Counted from the first letter of the stretch, positions 24,366-32,375 are shown. The stretch: DNA of 47,190 nucleotides from Actinomycetes bacterium (GCA_023415515.1 JAEZKH010000307.1:1-47190); one strand, 5' to 3'. Numbers and translations are program-made. Notes: generated by a model not told the origin, from the sequence alone.

Positions 24366-25464
24366 GGACCACACCGCCGCAGGTCTTCGCTGGCGAGTTC
24401 GGTACCGGACGCCAGACCACCGGCAGACTGATAAGCGCGGGTTCAAGACAAAACGTGACGCCGAGGCGTTCGCGGCTACCGTGGAGGTCAAGAAGCTCAC
24501 TGGTCAGTTCATTGCCGAATCGGCTGGCAAGGTCACGATCGGCGAGCTTGCGATCCCTTACCTGGACAGAAAGAAACACTCGACAGCGGCGTCGACCTTC
24601 CGGATGACGGAGTCTGCGTGGCGAGTTCACGTCGCTCCCAAATGGTCTGCTCAACGGGTCAACGAGATCACAGCCTTAGATGTCGAAACATGGGTGGCAC
24701 AGATGGTCAAGAACGGTGCAGGCCCCACGACCGTCATCCGCGCACACGGTGTGTTATCCGGCGTTTTGACTGACGCCGTCCGGTCACGACGGCTCGCACT
24801 CAACCCGGCGAAGGGCATAACGAACCTTCCTCGGAAACGGGCAAGAAGGCGCGTCTACCTATCGGCCCACGACCTTCACCACTTAGCCGACGAGTCAGGT
24901 GAGCATCGCGCATTGGTACTCGTGTTGGGCTTCTGCGGACTTCGATGGGGCGAAGCGATTGCTCTGCGAGTACGCGACGTTCACTTTCTTCGGCGACGAC
25001 TGCACGTATCCGAGAACGCGGTACAACTCGGTGTTGATCATGCGGTCGGAGAGACGAAGGGTCGTGAGGCGCGATCAGTGCCCGTGCCGGCGTTCGTACT
25101 CGACGAGCTGGCCCAAACTTGCGATAACAGGGCCGGTGAAGACCTGATATTCCCCGCGACTAACGGGGGCTACCTTCCACGTCCAAAGTCATCTGGTGGT
25201 TGGTTCGTGCAGGCCGTGAAGCGGTCCGGAGTGCAGCGAGTGACGCCTCACGACCTCCGCCACACGGCGGCCAGTTTGGCTGTCTCTGCTGGGGCCAATG
25301 TCTTGGCGCTGGCAAGAATGCTTGGCCATAGAGACCCGAGCGTGACCCTTCGAGTCTATGCCGACCTGTTCGACACCGATCTAGACGCCGTCGCCGCTAG
25401 CTTGCACTCCGAGTTCTCACGGGACGGTGTGGGCACAAAGTGGGCAAATGCGCGCGGCAAGTAG
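24349..25464 (+). CDS. Tyrosine site-specific integrase
   Basis: A 371-residue protein of phage-integrase type. It has an N-terminal AP2-like arm-binding domain (GLRWRVRYRTPDHRQTDKRG...KRDAEAFAATVE), a core-binding SAM-like domain (residues about 60-160) and a catalytic domain with Arg about 199 (GFCGLRWGEAIAL), HDLRHTAAS (about 301-309), LARMLGHRDPSVTLRVYADLF with the His and the nucleophile Tyr about 337. All catalytic residues are present, so the enzyme looks intact. It overlaps the upstream regulator by 17 bp and ends 53 bp before the tRNA att site. Its own 3' end contains the right-hand GTGGGCA pair. Confidence 0.96.
   Translation: MASVSRDHTAAGLRWRVRYRTPDHRQTDKRGFKTKRDAEAFAATVEVKKLTGQFIAESAGKVTIGELAIPYLDRKKHSTAASTFRMTESAWRVHVAPKWSAQRVNEITALDVETWVAQMVKNGAGPTTVIRAHGVLSGVLTDAVRSRRLALNPAKGITNLPRKRARRRVYLSAHDLHHLADESGEHRALVLVLGFCGLRWGEAIALRVRDVHFLRRRLHVSENAVQLGVDHAVGETKGREARSVPVPAFVLDELAQTCDNRAGEDLIFPATNGGYLPRPKSSGGWFVQAVKRSGVQRVTPHDLRHTAASLAVSAGANVLALARMLGHRDPSVTLRVYADLFDTDLDAVAASLHSEFSRDGVGTKWANARGK
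25429..25446. other. Candidate right integrase arm-type sites
   Basis: GTGGGCA at 25429-25435 and 25440-25446, separated by CAAA, within the last codons of the integrase gene. The period equals that of the left pair (11 bp), and the second copy shares the following AAT with the first left copy. Single chance copies of the 7-mer occur elsewhere (for example near 20849), so the paired spacing is the signal. Confidence 0.5.
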
Positions 25465-25515
25465 GTCGAACTAAACGCGATAAGAGCTTCTACCTGCCAA
25501 TTCAGGCGAGAAGCT

Positions 25516-25543
25516 ATGGCGGTGGCGGAGGGATTTGAACCCT
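25516..25543. repeat. Right attachment site within the tRNA-Ser gene
   Basis: A 28-bp perfect direct repeat of 1958-1985. It covers the tRNA 3' end including the encoded CCA and the T-arm, so integration leaves the tRNA intact. Confidence 0.93.
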
Positions 25544-25607
25544 CGGACGGGGGTTACCCGTCACACGCTTTCGAGGCGTGCTCCTTAGGCCGCTCGGACA
25601 CGCCACC
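25517..25607 (-). tRNA. tRNA-Ser (anticodon CGA)
   Basis: The minus strand folds as a class II tRNA: acceptor GGTGGCG pairs with CGCCACC, followed by discriminator G and encoded CCA. The anticodon stem GCACGC...GCGTG(T/C) has loop CTCGAAA with anticodon CGA (reads UCG). A long variable arm (GACGGGTAACCCCCGTC) and T-loop GGTTCAAATCC are present. Length and variable arm are those of tRNA-Ser. The 3' half is the integration target of the element. Confidence 0.97.
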
Positions 25608-25653
25608 GTGTGGCAGCTTACCGATCACCCGCGGAGTGCCCAAACCGGTGGGA

Positions 25654-26103
25654 CTACCGCTGCCGGGCGAAGAACGCCTCCAGCGGCGCCGCGCACTCGG
25701 CGGCCAGCACCCCGCCGACGACCGCGGGGCGGTGTGTCAGCCTGCGGTCGCGCACCACGTCCCACAGCGAGCCAACGGCACCGGTCTTGGGTTCCCACGC
25801 CCCGAACACCAGCCGCGACACCCGGGCCATCACCAGCGCGCCCGCACACATCGTGCACGGTTCGACGGTCACCGCGAGCGTCGTGCCCTCCAGTCGCCAA
25901 CCGTCGCCCAAGGCGGCGGCAGCCGCCCGCATGGCCAGGATCTCGGCGTGCGCCGTCGGATCGCCGAACTCCTCGCGCGCATTGGCCGCCCTTGCCAACT
26001 CCGCGCCGTCGGGTCCGAACACGACCGCGCCGATCGGCACATCGCGTGGCCCTGCACTGCCCGCGGCCGCCAGCGCAGCGCGAACGAGGTCCTCGTCGGT
26101 CAC
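25654..26103 (-). CDS. tadA: tRNA adenosine(34) deaminase
   Basis: A 149-residue protein from GTG 26103, whose GTGA overlaps the stop of the preceding gene; upstream codons in this frame are Arg-rich shadow. The zinc-dependent deaminase motifs are complete: HAEILAM (His ligand and catalytic Glu) and PCTMCAGAL (two Cys ligands). Other TadA blocks are DVPIGAVVF, NAREEFGDPTAHAE, LVFGAWEPKTGAVGSLWDVVRD and CAAPLEAFFARQR. TadA converts A34 to inosine in tRNA-Arg(ACG) and is essential in most bacteria. Position next to tRNA-Ser and the partner gene matches Rv3752c. Confidence 0.94.
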   Translation of the reverse strand: MTDEDLVRAALAAAGSAGPRDVPIGAVVFGPDGAELARAANAREEFGDPTAHAEILAMRAAAAALGDGWRLEGTTLAVTVEPCTMCAGALVMARVSRLVFGAWEPKTGAVGSLWDVVRDRRLTHRPAVVGGVLAAECAAPLEAFFARQR

Positions 26104-26615
26104 CGATCGAGGCGGTCGAGCACCGCCGACAACTCCTCGGCGAAGCCCATCTCCCGCGCAATGCGCCCGATCTGCTCGTCGGCGTAGAGGTCGTACTCGG
26201 AGATGATGACGCCGAGCACGGCTTCGGGCAGGCCCACGTCGGACAGCAGGCCGAGATCCCCCTCCTCGAAAGGGTCGGCGTCGTCGAGGTCGTCCGGCCC
26301 GATGTCGGCGTCGAGTTTCTCGAGGACTTCGGCGGCGATGTCGTAGTCGAGCGCGGCGGTGGCATCCGACAGCAACAGCCGCGCGCCGGCAGGCGCGGGC
26401 CGCACGATGACGAAGAATTCGTCGTCGACATCGAGCAGACCGAACACCGCACCGGCGCTTCGAAGTTCGCGCAACTCGGTCTCGGCGGCGGCCAAGCTGG
26501 TCAACGCTGCGGACCGCATGGGCGAGCAGCGCCACTTGCCGTCCTCGCGGACGACGGCCACGCCGAAGCCGTCAGGCGCACCGGCGTCCTGCGCAGATGC
26601 CCGCTGTGGTCCCAT
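26100..26615 (-). CDS. tRNA adenosine deaminase-associated protein (Rv3753c-like)
   Basis: A 171-residue protein matching the conserved actinobacterial family found directly before tadA. The blocks GFGVAVVREDGKWRCSPM, LLDVDDEFFVIVRPAP, LLLSDATAALDYDIAAEVLE and the acidic stretch DIGPDDLDDADPFEEGDL fit that family. It is coupled to tadA by a 4-bp overlap. The biochemical role is not known; a TadA accessory function is assumed from strict co-occurrence. Confidence 0.9.
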   Translation of the reverse strand: MGPQRASAQDAGAPDGFGVAVVREDGKWRCSPMRSAALTSLAAAETELRELRSAGAVFGLLDVDDEFFVIVRPAPAGARLLLSDATAALDYDIAAEVLEKLDADIGPDDLDDADPFEEGDLGLLSDVGLPEAVLGVIISEYDLYADEQIGRIAREMGFAEELSAVLDRLDR

Positions 26616-26709
26616 GGGCGCTTACGGTAGTCCCCGACCAGCACCTTTGACCAGCAGTCGAGGCCAGCCGCCCAGCAGACGGACAGCACCGTGTGCCACC
26701 CTTGAAGCC

Positions 26710-27669
26710 GTGACGAAACCGCCGGTGTGCGTGCTGGGCCTCGGCCTGATCGGCGGCTCGGTGATGCGCGCGGCGGCGCAGGCCGACCGCGAGGTGTTCG
26801 GCTACAACCGATCGATCGAGGGCGTGCAAGCGGCGAGTGCGGACGGCTTCGACGTCACGGAGAACATCGACAAAGCCTTGAAACGCGCGGCCGAGACCGA
26901 CGCGTTGATCGTCGCGGCGGTACCCGTGCCCGCGCTGCCGATCGTGTTCGAGCACATCGCCGACCTCGCCCCGGACGCCCCGCTGACCGATGTCACGAGC
27001 GTCAAGGCTGCGGTACTCGACCAGGTGAAGGCTTACGGTCTGTTGGCCAACTTCGTCGGCGGCCATCCGATGGCCGGTACCGCTCACTCCGGCTGGGCCG
27101 CCGGCGACGCGACGCTGTTCGCCGGGGCGCCGTGGGTGCTCAGCGTCGACGATCACGTCGACCCGCAGGTGTGGGCGGTCGCCATGGAGCTTGCGCTGGA
27201 CTGCGGCGCGGTCGTGGTGCCCGCCCGATCGGACGAACACGACGCCGCCGCAGCGGCGATATCGCACCTGCCGCATCTGCTCGCCGAAGCCCTGGCCGCC
27301 ACCGCGGGCGAAGTACCGCTGGCGTTCGCGCTGGCGGCCGGCTCCTTCCGCGACGGCACCCGGGTGGCGGCCACCGCACCGGACCTCGTGCGAGCGATGT
27401 GCGAGGCGAACGCCGATGAGCTGCTTCCGGCGCTGGACCGCTGCATCGAGACGCTCAAGGATGCGCGGACGTCGCTGGCCGCTCAGCAGTCGGTCGCCGA
27501 CCTCGTCGAGCAGGGCCACGCGGCCAGGATGCGGTTCTCGGGCTTTCGCCGCTTCGAGATAGTGGCGACGGTGCTGGGTCAGGACGGCTGGCGCGACGAA
27601 CTCGCCGCCGCGGGCCGCGCCGGCGGGGTGATCAAATCCGCTCTGCCAGTCCGGGGTAGTCGAGGATGA
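26710..27669 (+). CDS. tyrA: Prephenate dehydrogenase
   Basis: A 319-residue protein from GTG 26710 (VTKPPVCVLGLGLIGGSV). The NAD(P)-binding GLGLIGGS motif is at the N-terminus. TyrA blocks follow: ALIVAAVPVPALP, LTDVTSVKAAVLDQV, FVGGHPMAGTAHSGWAAGDATLFAGAPWVL, and SDEHDAAAAAISHLPHLLAEAL with the expected His residues. It oxidatively decarboxylates prephenate to 4-hydroxyphenylpyruvate in tyrosine synthesis. It is divergent from the tadA pair and its 3' end overlaps the convergent glycolipid-binding gene by 38 bp. It corresponds to Rv3754. Confidence 0.95.
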   Translation: MTKPPVCVLGLGLIGGSVMRAAAQADREVFGYNRSIEGVQAASADGFDVTENIDKALKRAAETDALIVAAVPVPALPIVFEHIADLAPDAPLTDVTSVKAAVLDQVKAYGLLANFVGGHPMAGTAHSGWAAGDATLFAGAPWVLSVDDHVDPQVWAVAMELALDCGAVVVPARSDEHDAAAAAISHLPHLLAEALAATAGEVPLAFALAAGSFRDGTRVAATAPDLVRAMCEANADELLPALDRCIETLKDARTSLAAQQSVADLVEQGHAARMRFSGFRRFEIVATVLGQDGWRDELAAAGRAGGVIKSALPVRGSRG

Positions 27670-28216
27670 ATCCGTCGGCATCGACGGTGACCGTCGTGTC
27701 GGCCACCGGTGAATGCAGCTTGATGCCGTCGGACGCGCTGCTGTAGCTGATCGAGACGGGGCGCACGGCCAACTCGGGCAGCATCACGTAGACCACCGGC
27801 ACCGCGAGCGAATCGCTCCGCTGGTAGAGCCCGGTCCGCCTGATCGGCAGGGCATTGAAGAACGGACTGAACACGACGTCGACGTCCAGCGCCCCGTCGT
27901 AGGCGGCGCGGGTGGACTGGCCGGTGTGTTCCTGAACCAGCCACATGTTCTCTTCGTCACGGGCGATGGACAGCTGCCGCTCACGCTCGGCGAGTGTGAG
28001 GGTCATCGACAGCCGCTTGGTCGCGCCCGTTTCGTCGGTGACGAGGTCGTAGGACGCCGAGAACGCCGGATGTGTCTGCGTTGCCGCGGCGACGATGCGG
28101 CCGTAGGCCTTGATCCGCTTGTTGGACAACTGCACCCGAACCGACTCCATTCGCGGAACGTCATGCGCGCGCCATGTCAGTACGGCGGGCCAGGTAGCGG
28201 GTTGTTCGGCATTCAC
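27632..28216 (-). CDS. Putative glycolipid-binding protein (Rv3755c-like)
   Basis: A 194-residue protein from GTG 28216, which overlaps the proZ stop (28213-28215), so it is the last gene of the proX-V-W-Z operon. The sequence fits the PF06475 putative glycolipid-binding family: VLTWRAHDVPRMESVRV near the start, then LVTDETGATKRLSMTL, DVVFSPFFNALPIRR and VDADGFILDYPGLAERI. No signal peptide. The family is predicted to bind lipids through a beta-rich fold; its link to osmoprotectant uptake is unexplained. It overlaps tyrA at the 3' end. Confidence 0.87.
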   Translation of the reverse strand: MNAEQPATWPAVLTWRAHDVPRMESVRVQLSNKRIKAYGRIVAAATQTHPAFSASYDLVTDETGATKRLSMTLTLAERERQLSIARDEENMWLVQEHTGQSTRAAYDGALDVDVVFSPFFNALPIRRTGLYQRSDSLAVPVVYVMLPELAVRPVSISYSSASDGIKLHSPVADTTVTVDADGFILDYPGLAERI

Positions 28217-29007
28217 CCATCTACCGTAGGCGAAGGACCGCCCCGTTCGTAACCTCGTGTGAATCTGCTCGTCGTCCGATATTCCGGCGATGGACGAGAC
28301 TCCAACGCGACCTCGTCGCCCAGCAACGGCTGCGGCATGTTCCTGCGCAACCGCCCGGTTCCGGGCACCGACGCCCACACCGCGAACGCGAGCAGGCCGT
28401 CGAGGATCAACGCCAGCGCCGTCACCATCAGCGCGCCGACCAACGCCAGGTAGAACTCGCGCACCTTGATGCCGTCGATGAGATAGCGGCCGAGCCCACC
28501 GAGGCTTGCGTACGCGGCCACGGTGGCCGTCGCGACGATCTGCAGCGTGGCGGTGCGCAGTCCGCCGAGGATCAACGGCATCGCGTTGGGGACCTCGACG
28601 CGCAGCAGCACCCGCAGTTCGGTCATCCCCATCGACCTGGCCGCGTCCACGACCGCCCTGTCGACGTTCGCGATGCCCGAATACGTGCCCGCGAGCAAAG
28701 GCGGGATGCCGAGCAGCATCAGGGCGACGGTCGGCGGTATCAGCCCGAGGCCCCACAGCAGCACGCCGAGCAGCAGCACGCCGAGCGTCGGCAGGGCGCG
28801 CAGTGCGTTGACGCCGGTCACCACGAGAAATGTGCCGCGGCCGGTGTGGCCGATCACCATGCCGAGCGGAACCGCGATCAGTGCCGAGAAGATGACCGCG
28901 ACGACGGTGTACTGAAGATGTTCGAGGATGCGGGCGGTCAGGCCGGCGGCGCCGCCCCAGTTCGCTGCGGTGAAGATGTAGGACAGCGCCTGGTGCAGAA
29001 AGTTCAT
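28213..29007 (-). CDS. proZ: Osmoprotectant ABC transporter permease
   Basis: A 264-residue integral membrane protein of the binding-protein-dependent permease family, about six segments. The EAA-type cytoplasmic loop reads VVDAARSMGMTELRVLLRVEVPNAMPLILGGL. The ATG at 29007 overlaps the proW stop by 4 bp (ATGA). It pairs with ProW to form the translocation path for glycine betaine, choline or related compounds. The C-terminal 50 residues are polar. Confidence 0.92.
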   Translation of the reverse strand: MNFLHQALSYIFTAANWGGAAGLTARILEHLQYTVVAVIFSALIAVPLGMVIGHTGRGTFLVVTGVNALRALPTLGVLLLGVLLWGLGLIPPTVALMLLGIPPLLAGTYSGIANVDRAVVDAARSMGMTELRVLLRVEVPNAMPLILGGLRTATLQIVATATVAAYASLGGLGRYLIDGIKVREFYLALVGALMVTALALILDGLLAFAVWASVPGTGRLRRNMPQPLLGDEVALESRPSPEYRTTSRFTRGYERGGPSPTVDG

Positions 29008-29681
29008 GCCACCACCCCCGCCTTCGGCCGTGCCGCCCCGGCGGCGCCGGTGGCCCTCGTCCACGGGGTCAGGGCCTTGCCGACGAGCATGATCAAGGTG
29101 TCGATCACCAGGGCCAACACGAAGATCGCGATGATGCCCGCGACGATCTGGTCGCTCTTGTTGGCCTGATAGCCCTCGGTGAACCAGGTGCCGAGGCCGC
29201 CGATGCCGATCACCGAGCCGACCGACACCATCGAGATGTTCGTGACGGCGACGACGCGCAGGCTCGCGATGAGTACCGGGATGGCCAGCGGCAGTTCGAC
29301 TTTCAGCATGCGAGTCAACGGCTTGTAACCGACGGCGGTCGCGGCGTCGAGCACTGCGGGCGACACCGCGTCCAACGCCTCCGGCACCGCCCGCACCAGC
29401 AGCGCAACGGTGTAGAGGGTCAACGCGACGATCACGTTGGCCTCGTCGAGGATTCGCGTGGGGATCACCAACGGCAACACCACGAAGAGCGCGAGCGAAG
29501 GGATCGTGAAGATGATGCTTGCGGTGACCGTCGTCAGCCGTCGCAGCGCGGAGGTGCGCTGGACGAAGGCGCCCAGCGGCACGGCGATCAGCAGTCCGAG
29601 CACGATCGGCACCAGCGACAGCCGCAGATGGATGACCGTGAGCGTCCACAGGTCATCGAGGTGGGTGAACAGATAGCGCAC
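29004..29681 (-). CDS. proW: Osmoprotectant ABC transporter permease
   Basis: A 225-residue membrane protein beginning MRYLFTHLDDLWTLTVIHLR, with about five to six segments and the EAA loop VLDAATAVGYKPLTRMLKVELPLAIPVLIASL. The conserved GTWFTEGYQ segment occurs before the last helices. It lies 3 bp after proV and overlaps proZ. It is the second permease subunit of the OpuC/ProU-like importer. Confidence 0.92.
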   Translation of the reverse strand: MRYLFTHLDDLWTLTVIHLRLSLVPIVLGLLIAVPLGAFVQRTSALRRLTTVTASIIFTIPSLALFVVLPLVIPTRILDEANVIVALTLYTVALLVRAVPEALDAVSPAVLDAATAVGYKPLTRMLKVELPLAIPVLIASLRVVAVTNISMVSVGSVIGIGGLGTWFTEGYQANKSDQIVAGIIAIFVLALVIDTLIMLVGKALTPWTRATGAAGAARPKAGVVA

Positions 29682-29684
29682 CGG

Positions 29685-30791
29685 CTACCCCACTTCCGGG
29701 ATGCGGCGCTGCTCGTCGAGCAGTTTGATGACGTCTTCGGCACGCACACCGCCGACGAGATGACCGTCGTCGTCGACCGCGACCCCGAGACCCGTCGGTG
29801 AGGACAGTGCTGCGTCCATCGCCAACCGCAGCGTGCCGTCGGGGCGGAAGAAGGACCCGCCGCCGATCGTGCTGTCGTACAGCGAGCTGCCCTTGCGGTG
29901 CACGTCGACGCCCTCGGCGTTGATCCACGCGAACGGCTTGCCGTCCTTGATGACCAGCGCCCAGTCCTCGGGTCCGAGCGTGAGGGTGTCGACGTCCGCC
30001 TCGGCGACGTGTCTGATCTCGTGCAGCGGCAGTCCCGTGGCGTGGAAGAACTGCAGTCCGCGATAGCCGCGGTCGGCGCCGACGAAGCCCGCCACGAGTT
30101 CGTTCGCCGGGTTGGACAGCAGGAACTGCGGGTCGGCGTACTGCTGCAGCACGCCACCCTTGCCGAAGACCGCGACCTTGTCACCGAGCTTGACCGCCTC
30201 GTCGATGTCGTGGGTGACGAAGACGATGGTCTTGCGTATTTCTCTCTGCAACCGCAGGATCTCGGTCTGCAGGTCCTCGCGCACCACCGGGTCGACAGCC
30301 GAGAACGGCTCGTCCATCAGCAGAATCGGCGGGTCGGCGGCCAACGCCCGGGCCACCCCGACACGCTGCTGCTGGCCGCCTGACAACTGGGCGGGGTACC
30401 GGTCGGCCAGTTTCGGGTCGAGGCCGACCCGCTCCATCACCGCGAGCGCGGCTTTGCGTGCGCTGCGCCGTGATTCGCCCCGCAGCACCGGCACGGTCGC
30501 CACGTTGTCGACCACTCGCAGGTGGGGCATCAGGCCGGCGCTCTGGATAACGTAGCCGATCCCCAACCGGAGTTTGACGGCGTCGACCTTGGTGACGTCC
30601 TCGCCGTTGACCGTCAATGTGCCCGACGTCGGGTCGATCATCCGGTTGATCATCCGCATCGAGGTGGTCTTGCCGCAGCCCGAGGGTCCGACGAAGACGG
30701 TCAGCGTTCCCTGTGGCACTTCCAGCGTGAGATCGTCGACCGCGACCGTGCCGTCCGGATACTTCTTGGTGACGTTCTCGAAGGTGATCAA
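29685..30791 (-). CDS. proV: Osmoprotectant ABC transporter ATP-binding protein
   Basis: A 368-residue ABC ATPase: Walker A GPSGCGKTTS (about residues 36-45), Q-loop YVIQSAGLMPHL, signature LSGGQQQRVGVARALA, Walker B ILLMDEPFSAVDP, H-loop VFVTHD. The C-terminal extension after residue 240 (CBS-like, with GLGVAVDDDGHLVGGVRAEDVIKLL) is what regulates ProV/OpuA-type transporters by ionic strength. It drives import of the substrate delivered by ProX. Confidence 0.94.
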   Translation of the reverse strand: MITFENVTKKYPDGTVAVDDLTLEVPQGTLTVFVGPSGCGKTTSMRMINRMIDPTSGTLTVNGEDVTKVDAVKLRLGIGYVIQSAGLMPHLRVVDNVATVPVLRGESRRSARKAALAVMERVGLDPKLADRYPAQLSGGQQQRVGVARALAADPPILLMDEPFSAVDPVVREDLQTEILRLQREIRKTIVFVTHDIDEAVKLGDKVAVFGKGGVLQQYADPQFLLSNPANELVAGFVGADRGYRGLQFFHATGLPLHEIRHVAEADVDTLTLGPEDWALVIKDGKPFAWINAEGVDVHRKGSSLYDSTIGGGSFFRPDGTLRLAMDAALSSPTGLGVAVDDDGHLVGGVRAEDVIKLLDEQRRIPEVG

Positions 30792-30801
30792 GGGTGCCTT
30801 C

Positions 30802-31767
30802 TCACTTCTGCAGGGGCTTGTCGAAGCCGTTGTCTTTGATCCACTTCTCGGCGGCCTCGTCCGGGTCGATGCCCTGGTTGCCCTCGACCGCGGTGTTCAT
30901 CTCGATCAGCGCCTGCGTGGTCAGCTTCGCGCTGACCGCGTCCAGCACGTTCTTGAGGTCGGTGGACATTTTCTGCGACGCCACCAGGGGCACGACGTTG
31001 GCGGCGAGGAAGACGTTCTTGGGGTCCTCCAGCACGACGAGTTTGTTCTGCTCGATTGCCGGCGACGTGCTGAAGATGTTGGCTGCGGTGACAGTGTCAC
31101 CGGTCAGCGCCTTCACCGTCGCGGGCCCGCCGCCGTCGCTGATCGCGATGAAGTTGGCGGGCGCGATGTCCAGCCCGTACTTGTCCTTCAGCCCGACAAG
31201 GCCGGTGACGCGGGTCTGGAACTCCGAGGGCCCACCGACTTTCACCTCCGCGGAGTGCGTGGCCAGGTCGGCGATCGACTTCAGGTTCCAGCGCTGTGCG
31301 GTCGCCGCCGTGACGGCAAGGGTGTCTTTGTCCTCGGCGGGCGACGGGTAGAGGATCGACAGGTCGCCCGGCAGCGCCTTGAGCAGTCCGAGCAGCACCG
31401 CGTCCGGGGTCGTTGCGGTGGTCTCGCTGTCGAAGTACTGCAGCAGATTTCCGGTGTACTCGGGGATCAGGTCGATCGAATGATCCTGCACCGCAGGGAT
31501 GTACGTCTCCCGGCTGCCGATGCCGAACTGGCGGGCGACGGTGAAGTCGTTGGCTTCCAGCGCCTGGGCGTAGAGCTCGGCGATGATCTTCGACTCGGTG
31601 AAGTCGGCCGAACCGACCTTGATCGACTTGAGATCCCCCGACACCTCTCCGCCGCCGAGCGGGTTGGAGCTGCCGCAGGCCGCGGCGAACAGGGCCAGGA
31701 CCACCGCGAGAACGGCCAGCTGGCACCTACGTGTCTTCGACATACCCCTCGACATACCCCTCGACAT
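30802..31767 (-). CDS. proX: Osmoprotectant-binding lipoprotein
   Basis: A substrate-binding protein of the OpuAC family. The lipoprotein signal peptide ends in LFAAACGSS (lipobox Cys). Binding-protein blocks are IKVGSADFTESKIIAELYAQ, LIPEYTGNLLQYF, DLATHSAEVKVGGPSEF and FIAISDGGGPATV. Several in-frame ATGs (31797, 31767, 31755, 31743) precede the signal peptide. I prefer 31767, which has GAGAGG 9 bp upstream; the last three are created by a 12-bp tandem repeat. It is the first gene of the operon and would sit on the outer face of the membrane. Confidence 0.92.
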   Translation of the reverse strand: MSRGMSRGMSKTRRCQLAVLAVVLALFAAACGSSNPLGGGEVSGDLKSIKVGSADFTESKIIAELYAQALEANDFTVARQFGIGSRETYIPAVQDHSIDLIPEYTGNLLQYFDSETTATTPDAVLLGLLKALPGDLSILYPSPAEDKDTLAVTAATAQRWNLKSIADLATHSAEVKVGGPSEFQTRVTGLVGLKDKYGLDIAPANFIAISDGGGPATVKALTGDTVTAANIFSTSPAIEQNKLVVLEDPKNVFLAANVVPLVASQKMSTDLKNVLDAVSAKLTTQALIEMNTAVEGNQGIDPDEAAEKWIKDNGFDKPLQK

Positions 31768-31771
31768 ACCC
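31738..31771. repeat. 12-bp tandem repeat across the proX start region
   Basis: Nearly three copies of CGACATACCCCT (31738-31749, 31750-31761, 31762-31771). On the coding strand each unit contains a GGGGT/GGGT-ATG-TCG element, so copy number changes add or remove in-frame start codons and the residues Met-Ser-Arg-Gly. Confidence 0.85.
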
Positions 31772-31896
31772 AATGTCCTCTCGGCGCACGACTTCACCGG
31801 ACACTATCGGCACGGACGGCCACCCGCCGCGCTTTGCGATCAGCGTGAAAATGACGGATGGTTTCGCAATCCGCCCGGAAGGGCAAAGATGGACCC

Positions 31897-32304
31897 ATGA
31901 CCAGCGACCCGCACGCGACACCCGATCAACCGCCGGTCGGCGGGTCGCGGGCCGAACCGCTTCCCGACGTGGCCGCGGACAAGACCGTCGACCCCACCGC
32001 AACCCCCGGTGAGTACCTCGCCTCGCCGGAGTCCGCGGTGAAGTTCACCCGCGCCGCGGCGCTCTGGTCTGCGCTGATCGTGGGATTTCTGATTCTGATC
32101 CTGCTGCTGGTCTTCATCCTGCAGAACACCGACTCGACGACCATTCACTTCTTCGGGTGGGAGTGGAACCTGCCGGTGGGCGTCGCGATCCTGTTCGCCG
32201 CCGTGTGCGGCGGACTGCTGACCGTCGCCGCGGGTACGGTGCGGATCTTCCAGTTGCGCCGCGCCGCCAAGAAGAACTTCAAGGCGACCAGCGCGCGCCC
32301 CTGA
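31897..32304 (+). CDS. LapA-domain small membrane protein (Rv3760-like)
   Basis: A 135-residue protein with a polar N-terminus of 48 residues, then two membrane helices (AALWSALIVGFLILILLLVFIL and VGVAILFAAVCGGLLTVAAG) joined by the LapA/DUF1049 signature QNTDSTTIHFFGWEW. It ends in a basic cytoplasmic tail. ATG at 31897 is the best start. It is divergent from proX. LapA-domain proteins affect envelope assembly in Gram-negatives; the role in mycobacteria is unknown. Confidence 0.87.
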   Translation: MTSDPHATPDQPPVGGSRAEPLPDVAADKTVDPTATPGEYLASPESAVKFTRAAALWSALIVGFLILILLLVFILQNTDSTTIHFFGWEWNLPVGVAILFAAVCGGLLTVAAGTVRIFQLRRAAKKNFKATSARP

Positions 32305-32375
32305 CGCGCGGGCGGGAATGCCGTCCCGCGCCTTTTGGTTGATACGTCACGCAATGGCGACAGCCTTTGAGAAGC

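Larger units (their letters stand above)
1958..25543 (+). mobile_element. Integrated genomic element at tRNA-Ser(CGA)
   Basis: A 23.6-kb element bounded by a 28-bp direct repeat (1958-1985 and 25516-25543) that equals the 3' end of a tRNA-Ser gene. A tyrosine integrase points at the intact tRNA from 53 bp away, and an XRE regulator and divergent excisionase-like gene lie next to it. Its cargo is rich in nucleases, helicases, recombinases and small regulators, and parts are visibly less GC-rich than the flanks (for example 16.0-16.5 kb). No relaxase, FtsK/TraB-like pump, portal, capsid or terminase large subunit is visible, so it is probably mobilised by a helper or is no longer mobile. In M. 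tuberculosis, as I remember the annotation, the same position next to tadA holds a possible excisionase (Rv3750c) and an integrase fragment (Rv3751), which would make this a recurrent integration site. Confidence 0.92.

Noticed and set aside
30574..31848. 424-codon plus-strand frame over proV and proX
   Set aside because: Antisense shadow of the ABC transporter genes.
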